Shown here: positions 53,614 through 64,000 of the stretch, piece by piece | Layout: every line of letters starts with the position of its first letter | How positions within the stretch are numbered: position 1 is the first letter of the stretch | From: Anastrepha obliqua | Lineage: Eukaryota; Arthropoda; Insecta; Diptera; Tephritidae | Length of the DNA stretch: 64,000 bases | Assembly: GCF_027943255.1 (NCBI RefSeq) | Contig: NC_072897.1 | Coordinates: 62,334,406-62,398,405 of the forward strand | Reading direction: 5' to 3' | The notes under the pieces: generated by a model | What the model saw: the letters and a program-made list of their open reading frames with translations, nothing else | What the model was told of the DNA's origin: nothing | Database searches by the model: none | Program-made: the position numbers and the translations under genes

Positions 53614-54830
53614 AAGAGGGGGGTTCAATAAATGAAGACACCAATATTTAAAAAAATATATATATATATTATTTTACATAGTTCCTTTTAGAATGATACA
53701 CATCTCCCAAAGCTCCAGCCACTTTTTAACCCCTCCAAAAAAAAAGGATTTGTCGAACCAAAATACGCCTCTGTCTTGGCGATGATTTCCTCGTTTGAAC
53801 CAAATTTTTTTCCCGCGAGCCATTTCTTCATGTTAGGGAAGAAGAAAAAGTCTCAGAGTCTACGGGGGTGCGCAAGCAATTCATGCAGTTTAGCGGCGAC
53901 AACTCTGATTTAATGTGCTGGTGCGTTATCGTGGTGAAACAGCACCTTCGTTTTCGCCAAATGCGGCCGTGTCTCCTTCAATTTTTTTGTGAAAGCGGTT
54001 CAATAATTCACTCTAGTATTGTTCAGTGACCGCGATCTTCCTTTTTTTTTAAATCCATGAGAATGACGTTTGCACCCCAAAAAATCTTCTTGTCTGTCTG
54101 TCACCATCTTTGGAGCAAATTGAGTGGGAGAAATTTATTGTTTTGATCGTTGCTTAATTTCTGGTGTGTAATGATGAATCCAGGCTTGATCAAAGGTGAC
54201 AACTCCGCAAAAATTCATTCAGAACTCGCTTGAATTGCTGCAAACACTGTCTCGAAGTTAACAGTCGCATCCGCTTGTTGTCCATCGTGAGCAATCGCGG
54301 CACCCATCGGGCCGACAATTTTTTCATCGCGAACTTATCATGTAAAATATTAATAGGCGTTCCGGTCGAACACCTATTGCCTCTGTTACTTCGGGCACTT
54401 TTGTTCGTCGATCAGCGAGAATAATGTCCCCGACTTTTTGAATGATTTCCTCGGTAACCACGACTGCCGGGCGTCCTGGTCGCTTCTCATCAAAAAGGGA
54501 TGTTTGCCCACGTTTAAATTCGATTAACCAATATCTATCTGTGATCATAGATAGTGACCATAGACAGCATCCAACTTTGCTTTTATCTTCTCGCATTTTT
54601 TCCCATTAAAAACAAAAACCGAATTACCGAACCATACTGCTCTTTTTCCATCTTAACGAAAAGCACGAAACACGTGTTACTCGAATAGCTGCCAAATCCA
54701 AACTAACCTCTCAATAAGTCTGAAATTTGTTTTGTCGTCGTTTGATAGATGGTAGCATAGGATGCTAACACCAACTACCCTCAGGAGCGCCCTCAGCCAT
54801 AAATACGGATACTTATTGAACCGCCCTCGT
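53614..54830 (-). mobile_element. Mariner element, complete ends, dead transposase
   Basis: Terminal inverted repeats GAGGGGGGTTCAATAA (53616) and, on the other strand, GAGGGCGGTTCAATAA (ending 54829) bound 1.2 kb. The minus-strand transposase is readable as EFKRGQTSLFDEKRPGRPAV and IIQKVGDIILADRRTKVPEV (54596-54324, the HTH region), then RLLTMDNKRMRL-like residues near 54260 and a decayed catalytic half with frequent stops and a TIE/TTITHQHIK-type remnant near 53930. The HTH motifs and TIRs place it in mariner. Deep decay makes it older than the mariner at 8465. Confidence 0.85.
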
Positions 54831-55557
54831 GTTATTGAGATCGAAAAAGACCACGCTCACTTGTTAACCATGTTAAGACACCGACATTAGATTAAAAAGG
54901 TATCGACCTTAGCACTTCTTTACTTGGTTATAATATTTTTTAAATGCCTTTTTGGCATTTTCTCATACAATTAAACTCAATAATATTTAAAATCTATCAC
55001 CAGCACAATCACTTCAAACTCAAATAATGATGGGATCATACCAAAACAATTGTAACCCAGTGCTCGAGTGTTTATCAATGCGGTGTTTTTATCATTGAAT
55101 TGTGTTTTACCGCATGACAATGTCCAATTTGGTAAGCGATTAAAAAGGTCTCGTCGCAAACACCGTTGCAAACACCGATTTTTTTCTATCTAAATAGATA
55201 CTTCGATTACGGTGTACCGCACTTACCTACAAACTTTGTATGACGAAGACGCGTCGTAAAAAGTGCAAAACCGAGTATAATGGATCTGCAAAATCTCGTA
55301 ACTAACATTTGGCCAAAAATGATATTTGCTCACATGATATGGCTCACGGCTCTTGACATTAAGGCAGATCCATTATTTCATAAAAAATATAATATTTACT
55401 GCAACTGGAATTAAATGTATATACATATGTTAAAGATTTATTCTCATATATTTATTGTTATATGAATCTGTTAAAATAATAAAAAATCGAAAATTCAGTT
55501 ACAAAGAGAAACGAAAGCTGCTTCACCAAACTCTTCCTCGATTGCTACTCCCCACTT
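54831..55557. other. No recognised gene
   Basis: AT-rich DNA. Nothing recognised. Sequence up to 55557 may include flank of the gypsy-type remnant. Confidence 0.4.
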
Positions 55558-57825
55558 CTATCCTCCAGCCTTGCCATTTGTCGTTGATACTAGGCTTGCC
55601 ATTTGTCGTTGACAGCTCGGCCTTTCCTGATTGATCGTATCTCCGGACGATTCTCTGCGGTCGTTGTCATCGATGTGATTTCGGTTGATATCAGGACCTG
55701 ACGTCTCATCATCGAAATCATCGTCTACTAAACCTTGAATACACCACGGTTTCATGTTTTCATTTGTAAATACACCTGCGTAAGGTTTTCGCCGAGTTGT
55801 AGTATCTGGCAGATCTTCTATTACGTAGCGGTCATTGGGTAAAACTTTAGTTACCACATACGGTCCTTTGAACGACGGATCAAGCTTGTGTGAGGTACCA
55901 GTGGGTTGGGGTACATAATCAACCAATACCAAGTCTCATTCGTTGTATTGTCTGGGTGTCTGATGTTTTGAACCAAGCCGCTGCTTCCATTTGGCCCTTT
56001 CGGCATCGATTCGTTAGGCCACTGCTTTCATTCGGAAGTCTTCGTGTTTATATGTGTCCTCATCGCGTTCGTCTTGTACTGCTTGAATTAACCGATTGGT
56101 GGTAACATCCCGAAGTTTGTAGGTAAAAACTATACTATTTGGACTCCGCTTTGTCGTCGTAATATATTTTGGGAGTTTAAGCACCATTGAAGTTTGGGTA
56201 GCGCTTCGTCCCAATCTTTGTCGGATTTCATTCTGCATTTAAGTGATGCCAAAATGGTCTTATTAATCTGCTTGACCGTTGGGACGAGGCGTGCGCAGTG
56301 CTACTTTCGTGTGACGTATGTCGTATCGGTCGACGAAGTTCTGAAACTCTTTGGATGTAAAAGCTGTGCCTCTGTGGTATTGGTACCACCTTGCTTACAT
56401 GCAGCTGCGCTTCTTTCTTCCCTCCTGTTACTTTATTGATGCAGCATTCTGGACACGATGCAATATAAGATTTTACGTATTGTCGCATACGAGCGAACCA
56501 AAAGTCTTTAGATAACCGTTCACAGGTCTTGTCCAACCTGAAGTGACCTGCTTCATCGTGGCACGCTCTTGTCAAACGCCACTTCACGCCTTTTGGGACT
56601 ACTAGTAGCTTATTCCCGTTGACCTTGCGATATAACCGTTGACCTTGCAAAGTGTAATCATCTTTCAGTTGACGTTCATTAAATGTTTTTTTCCCGTTGA
56701 GAACCTCGATGATCTCTTTAAGTGTTTCATCTTGTATCTGCCATTGCCTACTAAAGTAAAACACAGGCTTCCAATCAGTGTCGTTGTCGTTTTGCAATAG
56801 CACCCCGGACAATCCTATGGAACTTGCATCCGTGTGCACCTCATGGGTTTTCGTTGCGTCGTACATTACTAGTAGTGGCTTTGTAATTATCATCGCTTTT
56901 AGCTTTTCAAAGGCATCGTTCTGTTCTTTGTTCCACACAAACTCTACTTTTTTTTTTCGGCAACATCGTTAACGGACGAGCCAGTATACAATATTCTTTA
57001 ATAAATTTTCTGAAATATCCCGTTACTCCTAAAAATTGTCGTACCTCTTTGGTCGAAGTTGGTTTTGGATATTCCTCGATAACCTTCGTTTTATTTTATT
57101 TATCAACTAAAAGGTTACGTACCTTGCTCTTATCTTCTTCCGATAAATCGCTGGATATATTAAAATTATTTATTTTTATTTCGTCTAAATGTAGTACGCC
57201 TTTGTCTACAACCATGTGATACCCATTGTTTTGTAAAACGTCACGACCCAATAAAATGTCGTAGGGCAGCAGGCTATCCGCGACAATGTACAATGTTATC
57301 TCTCGCTGAATGTTATCAACATTTGCAACAACATTGACTTGTCTCGTCACTTGCACTTTAGACCGCCGAATCCTGTGAAACATTTATTTGTTCCCAGTAT
57401 CTGCATGCCATCTGCTGCTGATTCGCGAATTAAAGAGCATACGCTTCCGGTATCAATAAAATCTTCGAACTCCTTTCCATTTAACTCAACCACTTTCATG
57501 ACTGGCGGTGCTTCATCGCTTTCATTGTGGTTCCCAATCTCTACAACTGTTGGTTTCTTGTTGCAGTTCTTGGCTTCGTGCCCTATCTTAGTACATACGG
57601 TACAACGTATCTTCTTTTGCGGTTGCGGACACTTGATTGCAATATGACCGTTCTCATTACAATTAAAGCACTTTACTTGCGTTTGCTTGGCATTAGATTT
57701 CGTTTCAGATTTCAATATTTGCTGGGTTGGAGTAGTAGATGTCGTTGATATACTACTGGTGATCGTTAAGTTCTTGAGTGCAAGTAACAATTGGCTACAT
57801 GTACCATGTGTCGTTGACACATATG
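55558..57825 (-). pseudogene. Gypsy-type retrotransposon remnant (gag end to integrase), large deletions
   Basis: Right to left: zinc knuckles KCFNCNENGHIAIKCP and CTVCTKIGHEAKNC (57660-57550), protease active site FEDFIDTGSVCSLI (about 57460) and LGRDVLQNNGYHMV (about 57250). RT is almost wholly missing; a frame from 56938 has FEKLKAMIITKPLLVMYD and VHTDASSIGLSGVLLQN (RNase H start), then the integrase zinc domain HDEAGHFRLDKT and CPECCINK (about 56570-56440), and the C-terminal FKGPYVVTKVLPND near 55870. The integrase core is deleted. A duplicated ttgccatttgtcgttga near 55570-55610 looks like LTR edge sequence (TGTCAACGACAAATGG); full LTRs were not found. Confidence 0.86.
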
Positions 57826-57912
57826 AGTGGAAATAACACTTCGGATGAATTTTTAAAAAACTTGTTGAAAACAGAACAGCTGCAGCAAAAAATGGTATTA
57901 ATGCTTCGTTGA
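57823..57912 (+). pseudogene. Possible inverted gag start of the adjacent gypsy remnant
   Basis: ATG at 57823 starts a short frame, MSGNNTSDEFLKNLLKTEQL and a few more residues to a stop at 57910-57912. It looks like the first residues of a gypsy gag, but it lies on the strand opposite the gag zinc knuckles next to it, so an inversion at about 57810 is suggested. The sequence tgtcgttgacacat at 57809 resembles the element's LTR edge. This is a weak call. Confidence 0.3.
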
Positions 57913-58129
57913 CTTGTCTTTTAAAAAAGAAAGAAATTTCAATTCAAGCTAAATGGCAACTTTTCCGTTCAATATAGTCACGCAGCACAGGTGTGAGGTA
58001 TTGGGTGGTTTGAAGAAGTTGATATACTGCAAAAGTATTGGGATGGCAACTAAGTAATTGCGGACTAGAAAATCAAAGACAATTTGTTCCTGGAACTAAA
58101 AAACTTTATTCTTTAATGTATTGCCCATT

Positions 58130-59056
58130 TTAATCAATGACCTTTTGCCATCTTTCAAGCAGCATCATAATCCCACGTTCATAAAACTTCTGGTTTTTTT
58201 TAGCAAAAAACTGAATCAGGTACGATTCGATATCATCATCATTATTGAAATTTTTACCATTCAAGGCGTTTTGTAAAGGTCGAAAAAAAAAGTAATCAGA
58301 TGGTGCAAGGTCAGGACTATATGGTGGATGTGGCAAAACATCCCAACGAAGCTCGAATAATTTTTGCCAAGCAGTCAAAAATGTGTGTGGCCTTGCATTG
58401 TCATAATGGAATACAATACTTTTCCAATTTGTCAATTCGGGCCGCTTTTCTTAAACTGCATTACTAAATTTCGTTAGTTCTTCAATTTAGACATCAGAAT
58501 TGATCGTTCGGTTGGGTGGTAAGAGTTCAAAGTAGACAATTCCTTCGTTATCCCACCAAACTGATAACAAAACCTTCTTTTGATGAATATCAGCTTTTGA
58601 TGTTGTTTGAGCGATCTTTTCCGCTAGATATTGTTGTAAACAACTAATTTTTCATTACAGTTATCAGTCGTTTCAAAAATGGATCATTTTCGTTACGTTT
58701 CTTTACCAATTCTCAGATGTTAATGCGTTGCGTTAAATGCGTTTCTTTCAGTTCGTGAGGAACCCATGACTCGAGTTTTTGAACATAGACAAGTTGTTTT
58801 GAAGTGATTTTCAATGCATGCATGTGATACATGAAACTTCTCTGCAATCTCATGTGTTGTATTGTGACGATCCGAATCGATTATGGCCTTGATAAGGGGG
58901 TCATTAACTTCAACTGGACGACCAGAACGTTTTTCATCTTTGAGTGGAAATCACCAGAACGAAATTTGGCAGACCAATTTTGACACTGCCGTTGTTTTAA
59001 GGCTTCGTCACCATAAACAGCACATAACCTTTTCTGAACTTGCGATGCGGCTTTCC
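58130..59056 (-). pseudogene. Mariner transposase (DD34D), main part
   Basis: After the LINE junction the minus strand reads ASQVQKRLCAVYGDEALKQ and WSAKFRSGDFHSK, the first HTH, then VEVNDPLIKAIIDSDRH. Decayed frames follow, then LLSVWWDNEGIVYFELL (first Asp) near 58555, FHYDNARPHTFL (second Asp) near 58405 and YSPDLAPSDYFFFRPLQNAL (third Asp) near 58320-58260, ending KFYERGIMMLLERWQKVID. The spacing is DD34D. Motifs look like the cecropia/mauritiana side of mariner; subfamily tentative. The N-terminal 22 residues lie at about 60980-60919 beyond the LINE. Confidence 0.86.
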
Positions 59057-60906
59057 TTCTCTTCTTCTTAATTGACGTGATAACCACTTACGCGATTTTG
59101 GCCGAGCTTAACAAAGCGCGCCAGTCGTTTCTTTCTCGTGCTAACCGGCGCCAATTGGACACACCAATTGAAGCCAAGTCATTCTCCACCTGATCTTTCC
59201 AACGCAGAGGAGGCCTTCCTCTTCCTCTGCTACCACCAGCTGGTACCGCATCGAATACAAAGCCGGAGCGTTTGCATCCATTCGGACGACATGACCCAGC
59301 CAACGTAGCCGCTGGATCTTTATTCGCTGCGCAATGTCTATGTCGTCGTAAAGCTCATACAGCTCATCGTTCCATCGTCTGCGATATTCGCCGTTGCCAA
59401 CGTGCAAAGGTCCAAAAATCTTACGCAGAATCTTTCTCTCGAACACTCATCGGATGTTTTCATCGTCCAAGCTTCTGCGCCATACGTTAGGACGGGCATG
59501 ATGAGAGGCTTGTTAAGTGTTAGTTTTGTTCGTCGAGAGAGGACTTTACTGCTCAGTTGCCTACTTAGTCCAAAGTAGCACTTGTTGGCAAGAGACATTC
59601 TACGTTGGATTTCAAGGCTGACATTATTATCGGTGTTAATGCTGGTTCCTAAATAAACGAAGTCTTTTACAACCTCGAAAGTATAACTGTCTACAGTGAC
59701 GTGGGTGCCGATACGCAAGTGCGCCGACTGTTTGTTTGATGACAGGAGGTACTTCGTTTTGTCCTCGTTCACCACAGACCCAATCGCTTTGCCTCTTTAT
59801 CCAGTTTGGAGCAGGCAGAACTAACAGCGCGGTTGTTAAGGCCGATAATGTCAATATCATCGACATACGCCAACAATTTTACGCTCTTATAAAATATTGT
59901 GCCTAAGCGATTAAGTTCTGCGGCTCGTACGATGCTCTCCAACATCAGGTTAAAGAAGTCACACGACAGGGAGAGGTCCTTCCCATTTCTGACGGCGCTG
60001 CTGGTGTTGAGCAACGTCATCTTGCATAGCCGTATTAGTTTTGTGGGGATACCAAATTCAGACATCGCCGCTTACAAGTAACTCCTTTCCGTACTATCGA
60101 ATGCAGCTTTGAAATCGACGAAAACATGGTGTGTGTCGGTTCTCCTTTCGTGGGTCATTTCCAAGATTTGGCGTATTGTAAATATTTGGTCGATGGTAGA
60201 CTTTCCAGGTCTAAAGCCACACTGATAAGGTCCAATCAGTTGGTTGACGGTGGGCTTCAGCCTTTCATACAATACGCTCGCTAGAACCTTATCGATCTGG
60301 TTTCGCGTTTTTCGATCAGGAGACAGCCAGGTAGCTTGGTGCATCTTTTTATGCTGGAATCTGGTGCTACAGACTACCATGTTTCAGGCCCCGGCGAAGT
60401 CGATTAGCCTTTGTCCGTTACCGGATGTTTCGTTGTGCAGGCGGAATTTTCCGACTGTGGGACAAAAAATTCCCTCCTTGCCCACCCTGGCGTTGAAGTC
60501 GCCAAGCACGAGTTTTATGTCGTGGCGGGGGCAGCGCTCATAGGAACGTTCCAAGCGCTCATAGAACGAATCTTTGGTCGCATCGTCCTTCTCTTCCGTC
60601 GGGGCGTGGGCGCAAATTAGCGAGATGTTAAAAAATCGCGCTTTGATGCGGATTATTGCGAGACGCTCGTCCACGGGAGTGAAGGACAGTACTTGGCGAC
60701 GAAGTCACTCTCCCACAACAAATCCGCCACCGAATTTGCGCTCCTTTAAATGGCAGCTGTAGTAGACGTCGGAAGGTCCTATGGCTTTCTTACCTTGCCC
60801 CGTCCATCGCATCTCCTTGATGTCAGTGATGTCAGCCTTTACTCTCACGAGGACATCAACCAGCCGGGCAGAGGCACCTTCCCCATTAAGGGACCGGACA
60901 TTCCTC
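59057..60906 (-). mobile_element. RTE-like LINE, 5'-truncated, nested in mariner
   Basis: A 12-bp duplication with one mismatch, atgcggctttcc (59045-59056) and atgcggttttcc (60907-60918), brackets the insert. Its 3' end is at 59057 with an AAG-rich tail on the minus strand, and its 5' end is inside the endonuclease, so it is 5'-truncated. RTE-type LINEs typically produce such short, truncated copies. Confidence 0.85.
59088..60906 (-). pseudogene. RTE-like endonuclease-reverse transcriptase, internally deleted
   Basis: The minus frame begins NVRSLNGEGASARLVDVLVR, then IKEMRWTGQGK, FVVGE and a TGA, LICAHAPTEEKDDA, LVLGDFNARVGKEG, a TGA, TWLSPDRKTRNQID, and then jumps to RT (VLASVLYERLKP, YQCGFRPGKSTIDQIF, FVDFKAAFDSTERSY), so the end of the endonuclease and the start of the RT are deleted. 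A TAA, then AMSEFGIPTKLIRL, LLAYVDDIDIIGLN (catalytic box), a frameshift near 59770, FVYLGTSINTDN, LTYGAEAWTMKTSD, LRWLGHVVRMD and RGRPPLRWKDQVENDL follow. The family is the one often annotated as craniofacial development protein 2-like. Inactive. Confidence 0.87.
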
Positions 60907-61199
60907 ATGCGGTTTTCCCTTTGCGGAAATAAAAAAGTAAAATATGACGGAAATGTTCCTTTTGATTTTTCATTTTTCAACGAACGCCAAACGAAAACTA
61001 CGCAACCGATCAAAAAACTTTGTTTACTGATTGATAGCTGAATTACCAAATATCAAATAACAAAATGTGTTTTACATTTGTACTACGTCTGCAAACCTAA
61101 AAATTAAACCGAGGCCATCTATGAGTGAAATCCGCAATTACTTAGGTGCCAATCAATAGTTTGTAAAGGGAATTCAGAACATATGTATATATACATACA

Positions 61200-62005
61200 T
61201 ACTTTTGTTGGGTACCGTCATTCAAGAAAATCATTTGTTCGCTTTAGAACTGATTCTTAATTATATGCGCAGAATTTTGTTTGCGTACTCACAAAATCGG
61301 CTGCCACATTATCTGTCAAAAATTATTATAAAGAGAGAAGTCTTCTGGATTAGAAACTTAAAAAACTTGTTTAGTAAAAACGATGTCATCTGCAAAAGAT
61401 GCAAAATTGCTTTTAACAAACCATAACCAAGCAAGGATGAATGTGTACATACAAAAAGCCGTAAGTACTAGTAGGATATATAATGAATAAGATTGATCAG
61501 AAGGTCTGGTTTATTTAAAACAAACAACACGCATGTGGATAATGCGGGCTAGAAGTGACATGGTAATTTTCAATAACAACAGATTTCATACAGAAGATGA
61601 AACTTGCTCAATGTGTTATTTAGGCGAGCTTGAAAACAAAGAACATCTCCTGCGGCACTGCCCAATATTAAGAGAATAGAGAAAAGTCTTTTTCAGAAAA
61701 TTTACCTTAATTGATTCACAACTGACTGAGATTCTCAATGGGGAAAATGATCATTGGAATAAACTTTTGCGTTTTATTAAATATGCCTTTAGATACAGAT
61801 ATTACTTAATAAGAGTTTAACTGTTTTTAAAAACCGTAAACCTAATAATTGTTTTGCACGAAAAATAAATCGACAGACGGCTCATGCCATTGCCTTTAAA
61901 TTATTGTAAATATTTTTTTTCTTAAAACTTGAATAAGTAATTATTAAATTTTGTATATTTTACTTTTATTTGCAATAAATACTACTACTACTACTACTAC
62001 TACAT
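61200..62005 (+). pseudogene. LINE 3' end fragment with (ACT)n tail
   Basis: Frame 61205-61426 looks like the end of a LINE ORF2 (RRILFAYSQNRLPHYL and IIIKREVFWIRNLKNLF). From about 61500 further C-terminal residues can be read, with a zinc-like motif CSMCYLGELENKEHLLRHCP (61607-61665) and WNKLLRFIKYAFRYRYYL before a stop. A tail of ACT/TAC repeats lies at 61979-62004. The family may be the same as the RT fragment at 4588, but that is a guess. Confidence 0.68.
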
Positions 62006-62342
62006 ATGTTCAGACTTCTATTAGAAGCATACCGTCATAACTCAGAAATATTTGAATCTAACAAACTGTAACATTATATGGGCTTTTAATATTTATTATA
62101 CGCCATATATTCAACTAAATCTAAAAACTAATTTCTGTCTAAGTAGTGGACGTAATCGACTCCAAATCAGCCGAATATGCCTTGATAACTATTTGACAGT
62201 CCATATTTGTTTAACCATTGCCTAAACTAAGGCCTGTAAAAGTCCATATTTGTTTAAGCATTGCTCAAACTAAGGCCTGTAACTACAAAACCACGAGCCT
62301 CTATACATACATTTTATTAAATTTGAAGTATGGGATAAGTAT
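62006..62342. other. No recognised gene; short direct repeat
   Basis: A local direct duplication of about 50 bp (gtccatatttgtttaa-cattgc and actaaggcctgtaa at 62200-62238 and 62240-62283) is visible. Otherwise AT-rich with no gene. Confidence 0.5.
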
Positions 62343-62565
62343 GGCGGCTGCCGTAGCTGAATGGGTTGGTGCGTGACTACCATTCGGAATTCACAGAGCG
62401 GTCGCCCCTCGGCAGGCAATGGCAAACCTCCGAGTGAATTTCTGCCATGAAAAAGCTCCTCATAAAAATATTTGCCGTTAGGAGTCGGCTTGAAACTGTA
62501 GATGGAACAACATCAAGACGCACACCACAAACACCCAAAAAAGGGTGTACGCGCCAATTATATAT
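62343..62565 (+). repeat. tRNA-derived SINE, copy 9, internally deleted
   Basis: The head begins ggcggctgccgtagctgaat and runs to ttcacagag, then jumps to cggtcgcccctcggcagg, losing the B box and A-rich link (about 60 bp). The body is intact except for a further deletion before acacccaaaaaagggtg. It ends gcgccaattatatata. The Tc1-like element starts in the TA tail at 62567. Confidence 0.88.
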
Positions 62566-62566
62566 A

Positions 62567-63840
62567 CAGTGGGGTGCACAAATGAGTACATGTTTGTACT
62601 CCGTACACTTCCAAGTGCATAACAGTAACAACAATAAAGCAATTCGCAAAATTTGTTTTCAATTTAATTTTTTATTCAATTCTTAGTAAAATAAATAATA
62701 ACACAAAACAAAACGGAGCAAATTCTAGGAAATGAGCGAATAAAATAAAAACAACTTCTATGTACTCAATTTTGCACCTGCAAGATCTCAGTTTTCTCTC
62801 AATAATATCAGCGAAAAAATTTATTTACCGTTGGTTTTTTTCTCGAAAATTTTAAGATTACTTAGTTTAAAGCAAACTGTGAACGCGGCATATTTAAATT
62901 TAATAAAATAGAGGAAGTTAGTGAAACAATTTAATACGTAATTAAAGTCATGAAGAAATTATCGCGACATATTGAGGACAGTGTTATATCCATGGCAAAT
63001 GCTGGTTCCGTGACGCGAATAATAGCCAAGCAGCTGAACATAAGCCAATCAGTGGATATAAGAGTCCAGAAAAGGAGAGGGGTGGTCACTAAAGCACAAG
63101 TTAGAGGTCGCCGAAAACTTTTAACGGATTCGAATGCACGTGTCATGATGTCACAATTGAAAAAGGACAAATGTTTAACCCCAAAGGACGCGGCTATAGC
63201 TATAAACAAACCCGTTAGCCGATGGACTGCAGAAGATGACTGGAAGCGGGTAATCTGGTCAGAGGAATCATAATCTAATCGGTTTCAGTCCGATGGTAAG
63301 CAGTATTGCTGGCGCCGTCCCGGAGAAACCATACAAAGACACCATATTAAAGAAACGGTGAAACACGGTGGCGGAAACGTCATGGTATGGGGCTGTTTCA
63401 CGTGGTGGCAAGTTGAGCCATTGCAAAAAATTGACGGAATAATGAGGAAGGAGGAATATTTGCATATTCTAAAGACTCATCTTCCCCATTTTGTTGACAT
63501 AGCCGCTTATCCTGAAGAAGAAGTAATATTTCAACAGGATGGCGACCCCAAACATACGTCCAAAATTGTGGAAGAATGGCTAGCTGGGAAAAATTTCGAG
63601 GTAATGCAGTGGTCCCGCTCAAAGCCCTGACCTCAATCCGATTGAGAACTTGTGGTCAATCGTGAAAAAACGGTTAGGACAATATCAAGGAGCCCCAGCC
63701 AATACAGACGAATTGTGGCGGCGTGTACAGCACGAATGGCAAACTATTCCGGCTGAAATTACACAAAATTTAGTAGGAAGTATGCCAAACCGTATGAAAA
63801 ATATCATACGTAATAAAGGTTTATGAACAAAATACTAAAA
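62567..63840 (+). mobile_element. Tc1-like element, probably truncated at its right end
   Basis: The sequence CAGTGGGGTGCACAAATGAG at 62567 follows TA and looks like a Tc1 terminal repeat. The transposase region 62950-63824 follows. No inverted partner of the left end is found before the next Tc1-like sequence starts at about 63850. The left end is in the TA tail of a SINE. Confidence 0.72.
62950..63824 (+). pseudogene. Tc1-like transposase, broken
   Basis: Frame 62950-63273 has the HTH domain (KKLSRHIEDSVISMANAG, IIAKQLNISQSV), the linker GRRKLLTDSNARVMM, then a deletion (AINKPVSR joined to WTAEDDWKRVIWSEES), so most of the second HTH is missing. The first catalytic residue in WSDES of the family reads WSEES. 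A TAA follows at 63271. The frame continues to KHGGGNVMVWGCF, FQQDGDPKHTSK (second Asp) and, after a frameshift at about 63620, PDLNPIENLWSIVKKRL, which holds the final Glu (DD34E). It ends NIIRNKGL and a stop. The mutations make it inactive. Confidence 0.87.
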
Positions 63841-63849
63841 ACATACTCC

Positions 63850-64000
63850 GGCGCCACTTTTAGACAGAAAAATTCGAGACATATGTTTGGAAAATCGAAA
63901 AAAGCGCTACTTTGTTAACCCAGCTAGTTCAAGAGTTTGGCACATCCGTTTCCAAAAGAACTGTTCAGCGAAGATTGCGAGAGGAAAGCTTGACAGGACA
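63850..64000 (+). pseudogene. Second Tc1-like transposase, N-terminal part, runs off the window
   Basis: The plus frame after a shift reads KSATLLTQLVQEFGTSVSKR and TVQRRLREESLTG, the second HTH of a Tc1-type transposase, in tandem with the element to its left. The upstream residues (TEKFETYV) are out of frame. Window end cuts it. Confidence 0.6.

Larger units (their letters stand above)
58038..61156 (-). mobile_element. Mariner element with an RTE-like LINE nested in its transposase
   Basis: The left end reads TTGGGATGGCAACTAAGTAA and the right end, on the other strand, TTGATTGGCACCTAAGTAA, both continuing TTGCGGA. TA dinucleotides flank at 58036-58037 and 61157-61158. The transposase N-terminus (about 61000-60915) and its continuation (59056-58130) are separated by a LINE at 59057-60906. 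Removing the LINE gives a mariner of about 1.26 kb, a normal length. Confidence 0.88.

Noticed and set aside
60705..61049. Apparent 114-codon gene
   Set aside because: It is a chance fusion of mariner 5' DNA and a truncated RTE endonuclease across an insertion junction.
1..64000. CRISPR arrays, phage, operons, tRNA genes
   Set aside because: No regularly spaced repeats with unique spacers, no bacterial-type gene clusters, and the only tRNA-like sequences are SINE heads with long non-tRNA bodies.

Overview
This window is animal nuclear DNA, most likely from a non-Drosophila higher fly such as a tephritid fruit fly. It has no operons, a very AT-rich background, spliced host coding sequence and a dense mixture of insect-type transposable elements. 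The only recognisable host gene is one large internal exon (22849-24810, minus strand) of the zfh2/ZFHX3-4 zinc-finger homeobox gene, flanked by canonical splice sites. Everything else looks like intron or flank of that gene, filled with nested transposons. The organism is an inference from element types and the zfh2 exon; no marker gene proves it.

Layout. 1-6.4 kb: AT-rich DNA, LINE reverse-transcriptase scraps, two copies of a tRNA-derived SINE, a Tc1/mariner-like C-terminus and a decayed Ty1/copia pol. 6.4-17 kb: a gypsy-type LTR retrotransposon (LTRs 6441-6624 and 16791-16975) carrying three later insertions, each with target duplications: a 171-bp palindromic insert in gag, a mariner in pol, and a near-complete LOA-like LINE with an intact 1212-codon ORF2. 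The gypsy element itself sits in the (TA)n tail of a SINE. 17.1-21.6 kb: an I-like LINE containing a 5'-truncated I-like copy. 22.5-24.8 kb: a full-length SINE and the zfh2 exon. 25-28.4 kb: a LOA-like LINE with a 220-bp tandem triplication, then a Tc1-like remnant. 28.4-41.2 kb: a long-terminal-inverted-repeat DNA transposon of a poorly characterised arthropod family, split by a 5.5-kb Helitron and a 5.5-kb LOA-like LINE. 41.2-53.6 kb: Tc1-like remnant, several SINEs (one with a twin-priming inversion), a piggyBac, an RTE-like fragment and a LOA-like LINE. 53.6-64 kb: two mariners (one split by an RTE-like LINE), an inside-out gypsy fragment, more LINE and SINE pieces, and two Tc1-like elements running to the window end.

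The main biological content is a transposon nesting record whose order can be read from target-site duplications, plus a tRNA-Ser-like SINE family with at least nine copies, one of which lies about 55 bp past a zfh2 splice donor. Almost all transposon genes are broken; the exceptions are the LINE ORF2 at 11040-14678, the gypsy integrase ORF at 15542-16795 and the nearly intact LINE ORFs at 36017-41066. I found no CRISPR array, tRNA gene, rRNA gene or bacterial-type system.
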